This document shows, piece by piece, positions 11,243 through 19,879 of a DNA stretch of 64,000 nt. The DNA comes from Bog-473 sp963807775. Lineage in GTDB: Bacteria; Actinomycetota; Acidimicrobiia; Acidimicrobiales; RAAP-2. The position numbers and the translations under genes are program-made. The stretch spans positions 186,001 to 250,000 of the forward strand of contig CAWECY010000003.1 of assembly GCA_963807775.1 (NCBI GenBank), given 5' to 3'. The notes beneath the pieces are model-generated. The model was given only the letters and a program-made list of their open reading frames with translations. It did not search any database and was not told the DNA's origin. The stretch's first letter is position 1. The number at the start of each line of letters is the position of its first letter.

Positions 11243-11920
11243 ATGTCTGAGCAGGCAGCTGCACCACGTCCTGACGTCAGTGACATGTACGCCGTGCACG
11301 GCGTGTTTCGCGACACGTTCGGTGCCACACCAATCCTCGTCGGGGACGCTCCGGCGGGCGACGCCGAGCGGGTGGCCATCGTGGCGAACTACTACGAGAA
11401 CATCCTCCGTTTCCTGGAGGTACACCACGAGAGCGAGGAGACGGTCGTCTTCCCCGTGCTGCGTGAACGCTGCGACGGCGCGGCTGCGTTGATGGACGAG
11501 ATGGCCGAACAGCACGAAGAGGCGCTCGAGCTGCTCGGGACGGCGCGCGACGCGGTGGCCGCCTGGCCCGGGGGCGACGCGGCGGCGCAGCAGGCGGCCC
11601 GGGATCATCTCGTGGCACTGGGCGAGCATCTGGGTGTTCACCTCACGAACGAGGAGACGAACGTGTTGCCCCTGGCGGCTGCCAACCTCACGCCGGAGGA
11701 ATGGGGCATGCTGCCCGCGCACGGGATGGCCAACTTCCAGGGGGACAAGATCTGGCTCATCCTCGGGCTCATCCGGGAACGCATGACCGAGGAGCAGCGG
11801 GCGTCCATGTTGGAGCACATGCCGCCGCCGGCGGTGGAGATGTGGAACGGCTTCGGGGAGCAGGCCTTCAAGGAGCTGTCCAGCGTGGTGGTGGTCGACG
11901 TGCGGAACCGCGTCGACTGA
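11243..11920 (+). CDS. Hemerythrin-domain (HHE) protein
   Basis: HHE-domain proteins bind a diiron centre in a four-helix bundle and act in O2, NO or iron sensing or storage. The metal-ligand pattern is visible: HGVFRDTF early, then FLEVHHESEETVVFPVL, EMAEQHEEALELL, and GEHLGVHLTNEETNVLPL. Length is 225 residues, with a helical C-terminus (MEHMPPPAVEMWNGFGEQ region). A strong AAGGAGG ribosome site precedes the ATG. It is a single-gene unit divergent from uppS. The physiological ligand cannot be told from sequence. Confidence 0.85.
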   Translation: MSEQAAAPRPDVSDMYAVHGVFRDTFGATPILVGDAPAGDAERVAIVANYYENILRFLEVHHESEETVVFPVLRERCDGAAALMDEMAEQHEEALELLGTARDAVAAWPGGDAAAQQAARDHLVALGEHLGVHLTNEETNVLPLAAANLTPEEWGMLPAHGMANFQGDKIWLILGLIRERMTEEQRASMLEHMPPPAVEMWNGFGEQAFKELSSVVVVDVRNRVD

Positions 11921-11993
11921 CGAGCGGCGTCAGGCGGCCCGGGTGTCCGGCACGTCCGGAGGAGGTCACGGGGTCACACAGGAATCACACAGG

Positions 11994-13115
11994 ATGGTTG
12001 ACCCATCCCGTTCACTAGATTTCTGGTCGATGGTTGTCAACCCGGTCGCGGGCATCGACGATTTCCTTCCGAAGCATCACGTCGTGATCGCCGGAACGGG
12101 GCGAGCGGGCACCAGTTTCCTCGTTCGCTTCTTGAACCAGTGCGGTCTCGACACCGGCTCCCCCACCGAATCCTTCGATGAAAGGGCCCAGGCCGGCCTG
12201 GAGCACAACCTGCTCGATGGGGGCGCGCCATATGTCGTAAAGGACCCATGGTTGTTCACGTACTGCGAACGCGTTGATCTTCAGGCCGTGACCATTGATG
12301 CCCTTCTGGTGCCGGTCCGCGAATTGATGGCGGCCGCCTCGAGCCGCATTCTGCAGGAACGCGTGGCCATGTTCGAAAGGCCATGGCCCGATTGGCCTCA
12401 CAGCGATGTGAATGGGAAGGTCACCGCCGGCGCGATCTACTCACTGGACCCGGTCGATCAGGCACGCATATTGGCGGTTGGCTTTCACCAACTCATCCAC
12501 TGGGCAACGGTGAAGCGAATTCCTCTGTTCCTGTTGGAGTTTCCACGGATCGTCAACGACAGCGAGTACCTGATTGAGACGCTCTGGCCCTGGTTGAGCA
12601 GTCATTGCGACCGGGAGAACGCGCAGGCCGCGTTCGACACGATCGCGGATCCACTTCTTGTCCGGATCGAGACACCCGATCAGAGTGACGCACCTCAACG
12701 CGCCGCGGTGGACATCGCCAAACTCGACCGCGAGGCGATGAGGATCGTTCTCGATGAGCACAGGGCGCTCGTCACCGCGGCCAACGATCAACTCGCTGAG
12801 TCACGAGAGTCCTTTGTAGAAATCCAAACCCGCCTGGCCGAGTCCCAGGGCCGCCTGGCCGAGACCGAGGGGCGCCTGGCCGAGACTCAGCGCCGCCTGG
12901 CTGAGACGGAAGGACGCCTGGCCGACACCGAGGGACGCCTGGCCGACACCGAGGGCGCACTCGCGCACAGCGACACAGCCATTCGCGAGTACCAGATGCA
13001 GCTCGATGCGGTGCTTGGAGAGATCAACGCGGTGCACGCCACCTTGAGTTGGCGCATCACCCGCCCACTGCGAAGGGTGAGGGCAAGTCTCCGACGTAAC
13101 GACACGCGGCGGTAG
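11994..13115 (+). CDS. Sulfotransferase-like P-loop protein fused to a heptad-repeat coiled coil
   Basis: The N-terminus HHVVIAGTGRAGTSFLVRFL is the PAPS/P-loop motif of sulfotransferase-like proteins, followed by a VVKDPWLF motif and a later helix-rich domain. Residues about 265-325 are a run of seven-residue repeats of the type RLAETEG, encoded by 21-bp DNA repeats, which should form a rigid coiled coil. The end, LSWRITRPLRRVRASL, resembles the tail seen after coiled coils in surface-polysaccharide glycosyltransferases. The segment is visibly AT-richer than neighbours, which suggests transfer. Start at ATG 11994 is a choice; 12030 is possible. Substrate unknown; a role in modifying surface glycans or lipids is inference. 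Confidence 0.7.
   Translation: MVDPSRSLDFWSMVVNPVAGIDDFLPKHHVVIAGTGRAGTSFLVRFLNQCGLDTGSPTESFDERAQAGLEHNLLDGGAPYVVKDPWLFTYCERVDLQAVTIDALLVPVRELMAAASSRILQERVAMFERPWPDWPHSDVNGKVTAGAIYSLDPVDQARILAVGFHQLIHWATVKRIPLFLLEFPRIVNDSEYLIETLWPWLSSHCDRENAQAAFDTIADPLLVRIETPDQSDAPQRAAVDIAKLDREAMRIVLDEHRALVTAANDQLAESRESFVEIQTRLAESQGRLAETEGRLAETQRRLAETEGRLADTEGRLADTEGALAHSDTAIREYQMQLDAVLGEINAVHATLSWRITRPLRRVRASLRRNDTRR
12832..12962 (+). repeat. 21-bp coding repeat array (heptad repeat)
   Basis: About six units of a 21-bp repeat built on CGCCTGGCCGAGACCGAG encode RLAETEG/RLADTEG heptads. Units differ by a few third-position and Q/E/D changes, so the array is partly homogenised and could change in length without frameshift. 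Confidence 0.85.
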
Positions 13116-13338
13116 CCGGGTCTCCCCGGACCGCCGACAAGCTCCGCCTCTGCGTTCGGCCGTGCACGTCGACCAGTTCGGCTGAGAAGGTCCTGCTGGA
13201 GCGGGCCGCTGGCAGACGCCGCCGGGGGACCCGTGTGGGTCGCCTGGAAGCGCCGGCGCCTGATGCAGCGGCGGTGGATTTCGCGTCGGACTGACCTCGT
13301 GGTCCGGCGGTGTCGTTACCCGCGGGCATGATCGATGC

Positions 13339-15504
13339 ATGGTGGAGAGCTGGGAGGAGTCCGAGTCCGAGTTGGAGGCCGACGGCCTCGACGAGTTCGA
13401 CGCCTTCGGCTCCCCCCGGGGATCGGCCGAGGAGGCCCGCCTGGCCGGCGACGACGCTGTCGCCGGGCTCGACAAGATCACGGCGCAGATGGCGGGCGGC
13501 GAGCACCGACTCGAGCAGCAGGAGATGTGCCGGGCCGTGGCCGAGGCGCTGGTCACCCGGCGGCACCTGGTGGTGCAGGCGGGTACGGGGACGGGCAAGT
13601 CCCTCGCCTACCTGGTCCCTCTCGCCCTCTCCGGCGTCAAGACAGTCGTGGCCACGGCTACCAAAGCGCTGCAGGACCAGCTGGCGGACAAGGACCTGCC
13701 CCTGGTCGAGGCGGGGCTCGGCCTGCCGGAGCGCCTGGACTACGCCGTCCTGAAGGGTCGCAGCAACTACATCTGCCGCCAGCGCGTGGCCGAAGTGGGG
13801 TTGAGCGGCGTCCAGGCCGAGCTCGGTGACCAGCGGGCCGCGCCGGACGACGAGCCCGAGTCCGCCGGGTCGGGGCGGGTCGCCCCTCCGGGGGACGACG
13901 CCGACGGGGACGGTGGCGGCGCCACCAGCGCCGAGGCGCCGGCCGGGTTGGTCGACGAGGTCCGGAGCCTGGTGGCCTGGTCACAGTCCTCCAAGACGGG
14001 CGACCGCGGTGACCTGACGTTCGAGCCGTCCGACCGGGCCTGGAACATGCTGAGCGTCGGGCCGCGCGAGTGCCCGGGCGCCTTCAACTGCCCGTCGGGC
14101 GGGAGCTGCTTCGCCGAGGCCGCCCGCGACCGGGCGACCGCAGCCGACGTGGTCGTGGTGAACACCCACCTGTACGGAGCGCATCTGGCCAGCGGCCGCG
14201 CCGTGCTGCCCGAGCACGACGTGGTCGTGTTCGACGAGGCGCACCAGCTCGAGGAGGTCATGACCTCGAGCCTCGGCGTGGAAGTCACGCCGGGCCGTTT
14301 CCGCGCCCTGGTGACGGCCGCCCGCCCACTGATCGAGGCGCGCCACGCCGAGATGCTCGAGTCGCTCGGCGCCCTCGGCGAGCAGCTGGGCACGCTGGTG
14401 AGCGACCGGGTCGGCGCGCGCGTGCTGCACGACGGGGGCGCGGGACGGCTGGCCGACGACGGCGACCGCGCGCTCTCCGACGTGCTGGCGCGGGCGGCCG
14501 ACCTGACGCGCCGGGTGACCGACGCACTGCGCCGGTCCGGCTCGCAGAGCTCGCTCCTCGCCGATGCCGGGGAGGACCTCGACCGCGGCAGCCGCAAGAC
14601 GCGGGCCGTGACCGCGGCGGCCCACCTGGCTGAGGATCTGCACCGCCTGGTGTCGCGTACCGAGGGCGAGGTGGCCTGGGTCGACGGCACGCGCCGCAAC
14701 GCGCGGCTCCGCCTCTCCCCCATTGACGTGGGCCCGGCACTGTCGGCCTTGCTCTGGGGCGAGGTGACATCGGTCCTGACCAGCGCCACCATCCCGCCCC
14801 GTTTGGTCGAGCGGGTCGGGCTCGAGGGGTTCGCCACCGAGGAGCTCAACGTCGGCAGCCCGTTCGACTACCGCTCCCACGCCCTGCTCTACGTGGCCCG
14901 CCACCTTCCGGACCGGCGCGCGGAGGGAGCCGAGGAGGCGTTGCACGAGGAACTGGCGCAGCTGATCGAAGCGGCCGGCGGGCGCACGCTGGCCCTCTTC
15001 ACCAGCCGCCGCGCCACCGAAGCGGCCGCCGTGGCGTTGGGCGAGGAGCTCCCGTATCAGGTCCTGCTGCAAGGAGAGCTTCCGAAGGGCCGTCTGCTCG
15101 AGGAGTTCGCCCGCGACGAGACCTCCTGCCTCTTCGCGACCCTCGGCTTCTGGCAGGGGGTGGACGTCCCCGGTCGCGCCCTGTCGCTCGTGACCATCGA
15201 CCGGCTCCCCTTCCCGCGGCCCGACGACCCGTTGCTGCAGGCGCGGCGCGAACGGGCCGGCAACGGCGCCTTCTCACTGGTCGACCTGCCGCGGGCGGCC
15301 ACGTTGCTGGCGCAGGGAGCGGGCCGGCTCATCCGCACGGCCGAGGACCGCGGCGTGGTGGCCGTGCTCGACCCCCGCCTGGCCACGGCGTCGTACCGCG
15401 GGGTGCTGTTGGAGACGTTGCCGCCGATGCGGCGGTCCGTGGATCCCTCGGAGGTGGCGACGTTCCTGCGGCGGGCGCTCGAGGGCGGCGCCGACCCGGC
15501 CTGA
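13339..15504 (+). CDS. DinG/XPD-like superfamily 2 DNA helicase
   Basis: DinG-type helicases unwind DNA 5'-3' using ATP and an Fe-S cluster, often at R-loops or damage. Motif I is QAGTGTGKSLAYLVP (residues about 76-90), Ia ATATKALQDQLADKDL, the Fe-S region has YICRQR, ECPGAFNCPSG and SCF cysteines, motif II is VVVFDEAHQLEEV, and VVNTHLY precedes it. The C-terminal half has motif V/VI (GFWQGVDVPG and QGAGRLIRT). Length is 721 residues. An acidic N-terminal leader precedes the helicase. It stands alone between the P-loop gene and the convergent ArsR gene. Confidence 0.9.
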   Translation: MVESWEESESELEADGLDEFDAFGSPRGSAEEARLAGDDAVAGLDKITAQMAGGEHRLEQQEMCRAVAEALVTRRHLVVQAGTGTGKSLAYLVPLALSGVKTVVATATKALQDQLADKDLPLVEAGLGLPERLDYAVLKGRSNYICRQRVAEVGLSGVQAELGDQRAAPDDEPESAGSGRVAPPGDDADGDGGGATSAEAPAGLVDEVRSLVAWSQSSKTGDRGDLTFEPSDRAWNMLSVGPRECPGAFNCPSGGSCFAEAARDRATAADVVVVNTHLYGAHLASGRAVLPEHDVVVFDEAHQLEEVMTSSLGVEVTPGRFRALVTAARPLIEARHAEMLESLGALGEQLGTLVSDRVGARVLHDGGAGRLADDGDRALSDVLARAADLTRRVTDALRRSGSQSSLLADAGEDLDRGSRKTRAVTAAAHLAEDLHRLVSRTEGEVAWVDGTRRNARLRLSPIDVGPALSALLWGEVTSVLTSATIPPRLVERVGLEGFATEELNVGSPFDYRSHALLYVARHLPDRRAEGAEEALHEELAQLIEAAGGRTLALFTSRRATEAAAVALGEELPYQVLLQGELPKGRLLEEFARDETSCLFATLGFWQGVDVPGRALSLVTIDRLPFPRPDDPLLQARRERAGNGAFSLVDLPRAATLLAQGAGRLIRTAEDRGVVAVLDPRLATASYRGVLLETLPPMRRSVDPSEVATFLRRALEGGADPA

Positions 15505-15553
15505 GCAGTGGGGGCCGGCCGCGGCTGGTGCCGCCCCTGTTCGAGTGTCTCTG

Positions 15554-15880
15554 CTACTCGGGGTAGTGGTGGATGACCTTGCCGCTGCTGTCGAAGGCGG
15601 CGGGCGTTGCCACCCGCCTCAACCACTGGGCCGCCACATGCAACAGATCGTCGTTCATGACGTAGAGCCGTCCGTTGGGTATCGTGATGCTGCGCAGGAG
15701 CCCTGCCTCGGTCAAGATCCGGAGATGGCGCGACACCCCTTGCCAGGGGATGTCGAAGCGCTCGGCGATCTGACTGGACCGCAGGCCGCCGGGCCAGTCG
15801 TGGATGGCCCCCAGGATGCCGCGCCGGATGTGGTTGTCCAGCGCCTTGAAGATGAGCCCGAGCGTGTCCTCGTCCGACAC
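15554..15880 (-). CDS. ArsR-family winged-helix regulator
   Basis: This 108-residue protein has the ArsR layout: helix FKALDNHIRRGILGAI, HTH with SSQIAERFDIPWQGVSRHLR, then the wing LTEAGLLRSITIPNGRLYVM. The metal-binding ELCVCDL motif of SmtB/ArsR sensors is absent, so it is more likely the non-metal or SRPBCC-partner subgroup. The 5' region (15881-16122) holds a tandem palindrome that recurs in front of the recO operon; autoregulation and control of that second site are inferred. It is convergent with the helicase gene. Confidence 0.85.
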   Translation of the reverse strand: MSDEDTLGLIFKALDNHIRRGILGAIHDWPGGLRSSQIAERFDIPWQGVSRHLRILTEAGLLRSITIPNGRLYVMNDDLLHVAAQWLRRVATPAAFDSSGKVIHHYPE

Positions 15881-16017
15881 CTCGGCGAGGGGAAGGAGGG
15901 TAGGGACGGCCGACCACCCATCTCCTCTGCGGGATCTTCTGTCGTGCGTTCGGGGGGCTCATGGGCGTGGGTCCTTCGGGGCTCGGGGGCGTGGGATGTT
16001 TGTTTTGAAACGCTCCG

Positions 16018-16054
16018 CTCAACGGTCGCGTTCAGCCTAAACCTCTGGGTTTAG
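16018..16054. promoter_or_regulatory. Tandem palindromic operator, copy 2, upstream of arsR-type gene
   Basis: CTCAAC(16018)-N6-GTTCAG(16035) and CTAAAC(16037)-N6-GTTTAG(16054) are two 18-bp palindromes at a 19-bp pitch, the same geometry as copy 1 at 10264-10300. A longer inverted pair also brackets it: GAAACGCT near 16007 and AGCGTTTC ending 16060. The region is AT-richer than its surroundings and is the promoter region of the ArsR gene at 15880. Confidence 0.75.
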
Positions 16055-16122
16055 CGTTTCAAACAGACACAATCCCGGTGACCGCCCGGCCCGCGACACA
16101 CCCACCGGGGGCGCCGCAGGTC

Positions 16123-17052
16123 TCAGTACCCGAGCCGGTCGAGCATCTCGTCGCGGTTCTGCCAGTGCTTCTCCACCTTCACGTGCAGGTCGAGATAGGT
16201 GCCCTCGGGGAGCGCCTCCCGGGCCGCGATGCCGACGGCCTTCAACACCTCGCCGCCCTTGCCGATCACGATCGCCTTCTGCGAATCGCGCTCGACGATG
16301 ATCTCGACGCGGATGTGAGCCCCTTCCCACTCGGTCACCTGGCACGTGATCGAATGGGGCAGCTCGTCGCGCGTCTTGGCCAGCAGTTGCTCGCGGACCA
16401 GCTCGGCCACCCAGAGGGCCTCCGGTGTGTTGGTCACGACGTCGTCGGGGAAGTAGGGCGGCCCCTCGTCCAGGCGTCCGACGACGAAGTCGGTCAGCTC
16501 CGGCACGCCCTGGCCCGTGCGAGCCGAGACCGGGAAGTACTCGACGTCGGGCAGCTCCCCCAGCGCGTCCACCGTCTCCTTCGCCTCGGCCAGCCGCTCC
16601 AGCAGCTGCTGCGGCCGGGCCCGGTCGATCTTGTTCACCACCACCAGCAGGCCACGGCGTCCCACGGCCTCATCCTCACCGTCGCCCACGGACACGGACT
16701 GCGCCGCCCCGTGCAGCTCGCGTACCGAGCGCTCGAGCACCGTGCGGTCCCCCGGTCCCACCGCGCCCGTGGCGTCGAGCACCACCATGATGAGGTCGAC
16801 GTCGCCCAGCGCACTGGTTGCGGTCTCGTTCAGGCGCGTCCCGAGCGTGCTCCGCGGCCGGTGGATGCCGGGCGTGTCGACGAAGACGACCTGCGCATCG
16901 GCCTCGACGTCGTGCAGCACGCCCAAGATGCGGTGGCGGGTCGTGTTCGGCCGCGACGACGTGATGGCGACCTTGGTGCCGACCATGCGGTTGACCAGCG
17001 TGGACTTGCCCACGTTGGGACGGCCCACGACGGCCACGAAGCCCGATTGCAC
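16123..17052 (-). CDS. era: GTPase Era
   Basis: Era is a GTPase that binds 16S rRNA and helps mature the 30S subunit. G1 is GRPNVGKST, G3 is FVDTPGIHRPRSTLG, G4 is VVVNKIDRA, and the C-terminal KH domain has EIIVERDSQKAIVIGKGGEVLK. Length 309 residues is normal. It is the last gene of the hrcA-to-era operon, 8 bp after the CorC/HlyC gene. Confidence 0.97.
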   Translation of the reverse strand: MQSGFVAVVGRPNVGKSTLVNRMVGTKVAITSSRPNTTRHRILGVLHDVEADAQVVFVDTPGIHRPRSTLGTRLNETATSALGDVDLIMVVLDATGAVGPGDRTVLERSVRELHGAAQSVSVGDGEDEAVGRRGLLVVVNKIDRARPQQLLERLAEAKETVDALGELPDVEYFPVSARTGQGVPELTDFVVGRLDEGPPYFPDDVVTNTPEALWVAELVREQLLAKTRDELPHSITCQVTEWEGAHIRVEIIVERDSQKAIVIGKGGEVLKAVGIAAREALPEGTYLDLHVKVEKHWQNRDEMLDRLGY

Positions 17053-17060
17053 CGCGCCGC

Positions 17061-18404
17061 CTAGTGCCCGTTGCGGGAGACGTCGCCCTGGTCGTCGAGG
17101 TCAGCGGCGCTCCCGGTCGGCTCGATCCGCACCCGCTCGATGCGGCGACCCCGCACGTCGACAGCCGTCAAACGGAACCCGTCGACCTCCACCGAGTCGC
17201 CCTTGTCCGGCACCCGCCCCACCAGGTCGAGCAGCAGACCGCCCACGGTGTCCCAGGTCCCGTGCGGGAGCTCCGCCCCCAGGAGGTCGTCCGCATCGTC
17301 GACCGAGTAGAGCGCGCTGACCAGCACCGAGCCGTCCTCGCAGCGCTCCACCGTGGGCCGCTCCTCGTCGAACTCGTCGACGATGTCACCCACCAGCTCC
17401 TCCAACAGGTCCTCCAGGGTGACGAGCCCCGCCGTCCCCCCGTACTCGTCCACCACGACGGCCATGTGGAACTTCTCCTCCTGCATCTCGCGCAGGAGGT
17501 CGGAGACCTCCTTGGACTCGGGGATGAACTTGGCCGGCCGCAAGCTGTCGCGCACGGTCTGCGCCGCCTTGCCGACCCGCTCGGCCCGCACCAGGTCCTT
17601 GGCGTAGGCGATGCCGACGATGTCGTCGATCCCCTCCCCTTCCACCGGGATGCGGCTGTAGCCGGCCGCCAGCGCCGCCTCCAGCGCGTCGCCCACGGTC
17701 ACCTCGGCCTCGACCGTCACCATGTCCGTGCGCGGCGTCATGACCTCGCGTGCCACCGTGTCGCCGAAGTCGATGATGGAGTGGATGAAGGTGCGCTCCT
17801 CGTTCTCGATCACGTTCTCCTCGTGCGCCACGTCCGCCATGGCCTTCAGCTCGGAGTCGGTGATGTAGGTCTGGTGGATGCCCTCCTCGTTGTCGCCGGC
17901 CGCCCCGATGATGTGGTTGGCCAACCCGATGAGGACCGAGGACAGCCACCGGATGGGCGGGAAGCGGATCAACGTGCTGACGATGGGCGCACTGAGCAGC
18001 GCCGCGTGGTCGGGGTGCTGCACGGCCCAGTTCTTCGGGACGGCCTCGAAGAACACGAAGATCACGACGACCTCGAAGACGATGCCGAGCAGGACGCCCA
18101 GCCCTCCGAAGGCGTGCTCGGCCACGATGCCGACCAGGGTGGCCGAGACCAGCTGGCAGATGAGGACCAGGAGCAGGATCGGGTTGAGGAACCTGGCCGG
18201 GGTCTCGACGAGGCGGGCCAGCTGGCGCGCCCCGCGCTTCTTCTCGTCGACCAAAGACTTGGCCTTGATCCGGTTCATGCGCACGAGGCTCGTCTCGGCC
18301 ATGGCCAGGACACCCGACGCGGCCAACAGCACCGCGATGACGACGATGAGGACGGCGTCCTCGGCGTGGAAGCCCGACGCGGCCAGCAGAGGCAGGGCGG
18401 TCAC
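17061..18404 (-). CDS. CorC/HlyC-type CNNM/CBS transporter-associated membrane protein
   Basis: The protein has an N-terminal DUF21 (CNNM) membrane domain with about four helices (VLIVVIAVLLAASGVLAMAE, ICQLVSATLVGIVA, IVFEVVVIFVFFEAVPKN), then a CBS pair (REVMTPRTDMVTVEAE and EEKFHMAVVVDEYGGTAGLV), then a CorC_HlyC domain (GWDTVGG-like HGTWDTVGGLLLDLVG). Such proteins are linked to Mg2+/Co2+ homeostasis. GTG 18404 overlaps the ybeY stop (GTGA). A short Asp/Arg tail ends the protein. 447 residues. Confidence 0.93.
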   Translation of the reverse strand: MTALPLLAASGFHAEDAVLIVVIAVLLAASGVLAMAETSLVRMNRIKAKSLVDEKKRGARQLARLVETPARFLNPILLLVLICQLVSATLVGIVAEHAFGGLGVLLGIVFEVVVIFVFFEAVPKNWAVQHPDHAALLSAPIVSTLIRFPPIRWLSSVLIGLANHIIGAAGDNEEGIHQTYITDSELKAMADVAHEENVIENEERTFIHSIIDFGDTVAREVMTPRTDMVTVEAEVTVGDALEAALAAGYSRIPVEGEGIDDIVGIAYAKDLVRAERVGKAAQTVRDSLRPAKFIPESKEVSDLLREMQEEKFHMAVVVDEYGGTAGLVTLEDLLEELVGDIVDEFDEERPTVERCEDGSVLVSALYSVDDADDLLGAELPHGTWDTVGGLLLDLVGRVPDKGDSVEVDGFRLTAVDVRGRRIERVRIEPTGSAADLDDQGDVSRNGH

Positions 18405-18910
18405 GCGTGCCGCCCGACCCGGTAGAAACGGTCGAGCAGTTGCTGCTCCAGCGCCTCCATACGCTCCGCTTCGGCGTCCTCCTGGTGATCCATCCCGAGC
18501 AGGTGCAGCAGTCCGTGCACGACCAGGAGTGCGACCTCGTCGTCCAGGTCGACCTCGTGCTCCAAGGCGTTGCGGGCCGCCACCGACGGACAGACGACGA
18601 CGTCGCCGAGCAGGGTCAGTGCGCCGTGCTCGGAGGTGGTCCCGGGCCCGCTCCCGCCGAAGTCGGGCGAGCGCCCGGTCGGTCCCGGCTCGTCCTCGAT
18701 GGGGAACGACAGCACATCGGTGGGACCGCTCTTGCCGAGGAACTGCTCGTTCAGGGCCGCCATGGCCTCCTCGTCGACGAAGAGCAGCGAGACCTCGGTC
18801 TCGCCCTTGATCCCTCGCGCCGTGAGGACCTGGCGCGCCAACTCGGCCCACCGGGCCACATCCATCGGATGAGCACGCTGCTCGTCGGCGGCAAAGACGT
18901 CAATGGTCAC
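18401..18910 (-). CDS. ybeY: Endoribonuclease YbeY
   Basis: YbeY is a zinc metallo-endoribonuclease for 16S rRNA 3'-end processing and ribosome quality control. The metal site HGLLHLLGMDH (three histidines) is intact, and GPTDVLSFPIEDE is the family substrate motif. A Gly/Ser/Pro-rich insert of about 20 residues (SPDFGGSGPGTT) follows it. ATG 18910 overlaps the phoH stop by four bases. Confidence 0.96.
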   Translation of the reverse strand: MTIDVFAADEQRAHPMDVARWAELARQVLTARGIKGETEVSLLFVDEEAMAALNEQFLGKSGPTDVLSFPIEDEPGPTGRSPDFGGSGPGTTSEHGALTLLGDVVVCPSVAARNALEHEVDLDDEVALLVVHGLLHLLGMDHQEDAEAERMEALEQQLLDRFYRVGRHA

Positions 18911-19872
18911 TTCGTGTGACCCGCCCGCCCTTCTGCCACTTCGTAGGCGTCCACGATGTCGGCGACGATCTTGTGGCGAACCACGTCGCGGCGGGTCAGG
19001 TGGACGAACGTGATGTCGTCGATCCCACCGAGCACTGGCTCCAACCCGACCAGCCCCGAGCGCCCACCCGGCACGTCGATCTGCGTCACGTCACCCGTCA
19101 CCACGCACTTGGAGCCGAAGCCGATCCGGGTGAGAAACATCTTCATCTGCTCGGGCGTCGTGTTCTGCGCCTCGTCGAGGATGATGAAGGAGTTGTTGAG
19201 CGTGCGCCCCCGCATGAAGGCGAGCGGCGCCACCTCAATGGTGCCCCGGTCCAGCAGGCGCTGCGCGCCCTCGGGCTCGAGCAGGTCGTAGAGCGCGTCG
19301 TACAACGGCCGAAGGTAGGGGTCGACCTTGGCCATGAGGTCGCCGGGCAGGAACCCCAGCCGCTCGCCGGCCTCGACGGCCGGGCGGGTCAGGATGATCC
19401 GCGCCACCTGGCGCGACTGCAGCGCGTGGACGGCCTGCGCCACGGCCAGGTAGGACTTGCCGGTGCCGGCCGGCCCGATGCCGAAGGTGATGACGCTCTG
19501 CGAGATGGCATCCACGTAGCGCTTCTGCCCCGCCGTGTTGGGCCGCACCGTCTTGCCCCCGGCGCCCCGCACCACCTCGGACCGCAACACCTCGCTCGGC
19601 CGTATGTCCTCACGGACCATGTCGATGGTGCGGGCCAGGGTGGAGGAATCGAGGTCCTTGCCCGACTGCGCGAGGAGGATGAGTTCGTCGAAGAGGCGCA
19701 CCACCACTTCGGCGGCCGGGCCTTCGGCCGAAATCCGATTCCCCTGCACGGAGATCTGCTCGTCGGGGAAGGCCTGCTCAATTTGGCGCAGGTGCTCGTC
19801 GCGTGTGCCGAGCAGGCCGGCCATGAGGTGGTTGCCCGGCACGAAGCACTCGGCGCGCAGTTTTGTGGTCAT
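18907..19872 (-). CDS. PhoH-like ATPase (YbeZ family)
   Basis: PhoH/YbeZ proteins are cytoplasmic ATPases related to superfamily 1 helicases and functionally tied to YbeY. Walker A is GIGPAGTGKSYLAVAQAV, Walker B is NNSFIILDEAQNTTPEQMKM, with GFGSKCVVTGDVTQID afterwards. An N-terminal KH-like region (ISVQGNRISAEGPA) is present. 321 residues. It lies between the HIT gene and ybeY in the operon. Confidence 0.94.
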   Translation of the reverse strand: MTTKLRAECFVPGNHLMAGLLGTRDEHLRQIEQAFPDEQISVQGNRISAEGPAAEVVVRLFDELILLAQSGKDLDSSTLARTIDMVREDIRPSEVLRSEVVRGAGGKTVRPNTAGQKRYVDAISQSVITFGIGPAGTGKSYLAVAQAVHALQSRQVARIILTRPAVEAGERLGFLPGDLMAKVDPYLRPLYDALYDLLEPEGAQRLLDRGTIEVAPLAFMRGRTLNNSFIILDEAQNTTPEQMKMFLTRIGFGSKCVVTGDVTQIDVPGGRSGLVGLEPVLGGIDDITFVHLTRRDVVRHKIVADIVDAYEVAEGRAGHTK

Positions 19873-19879
19873 GAAGCGG

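Noticed and set aside
10264..16054. The two inverted operator copies as terminal repeats of a mobile element
   Set aside because: Each copy is itself palindromic and sits in a promoter; no transposase lies between them and similarity does not extend past the operator.
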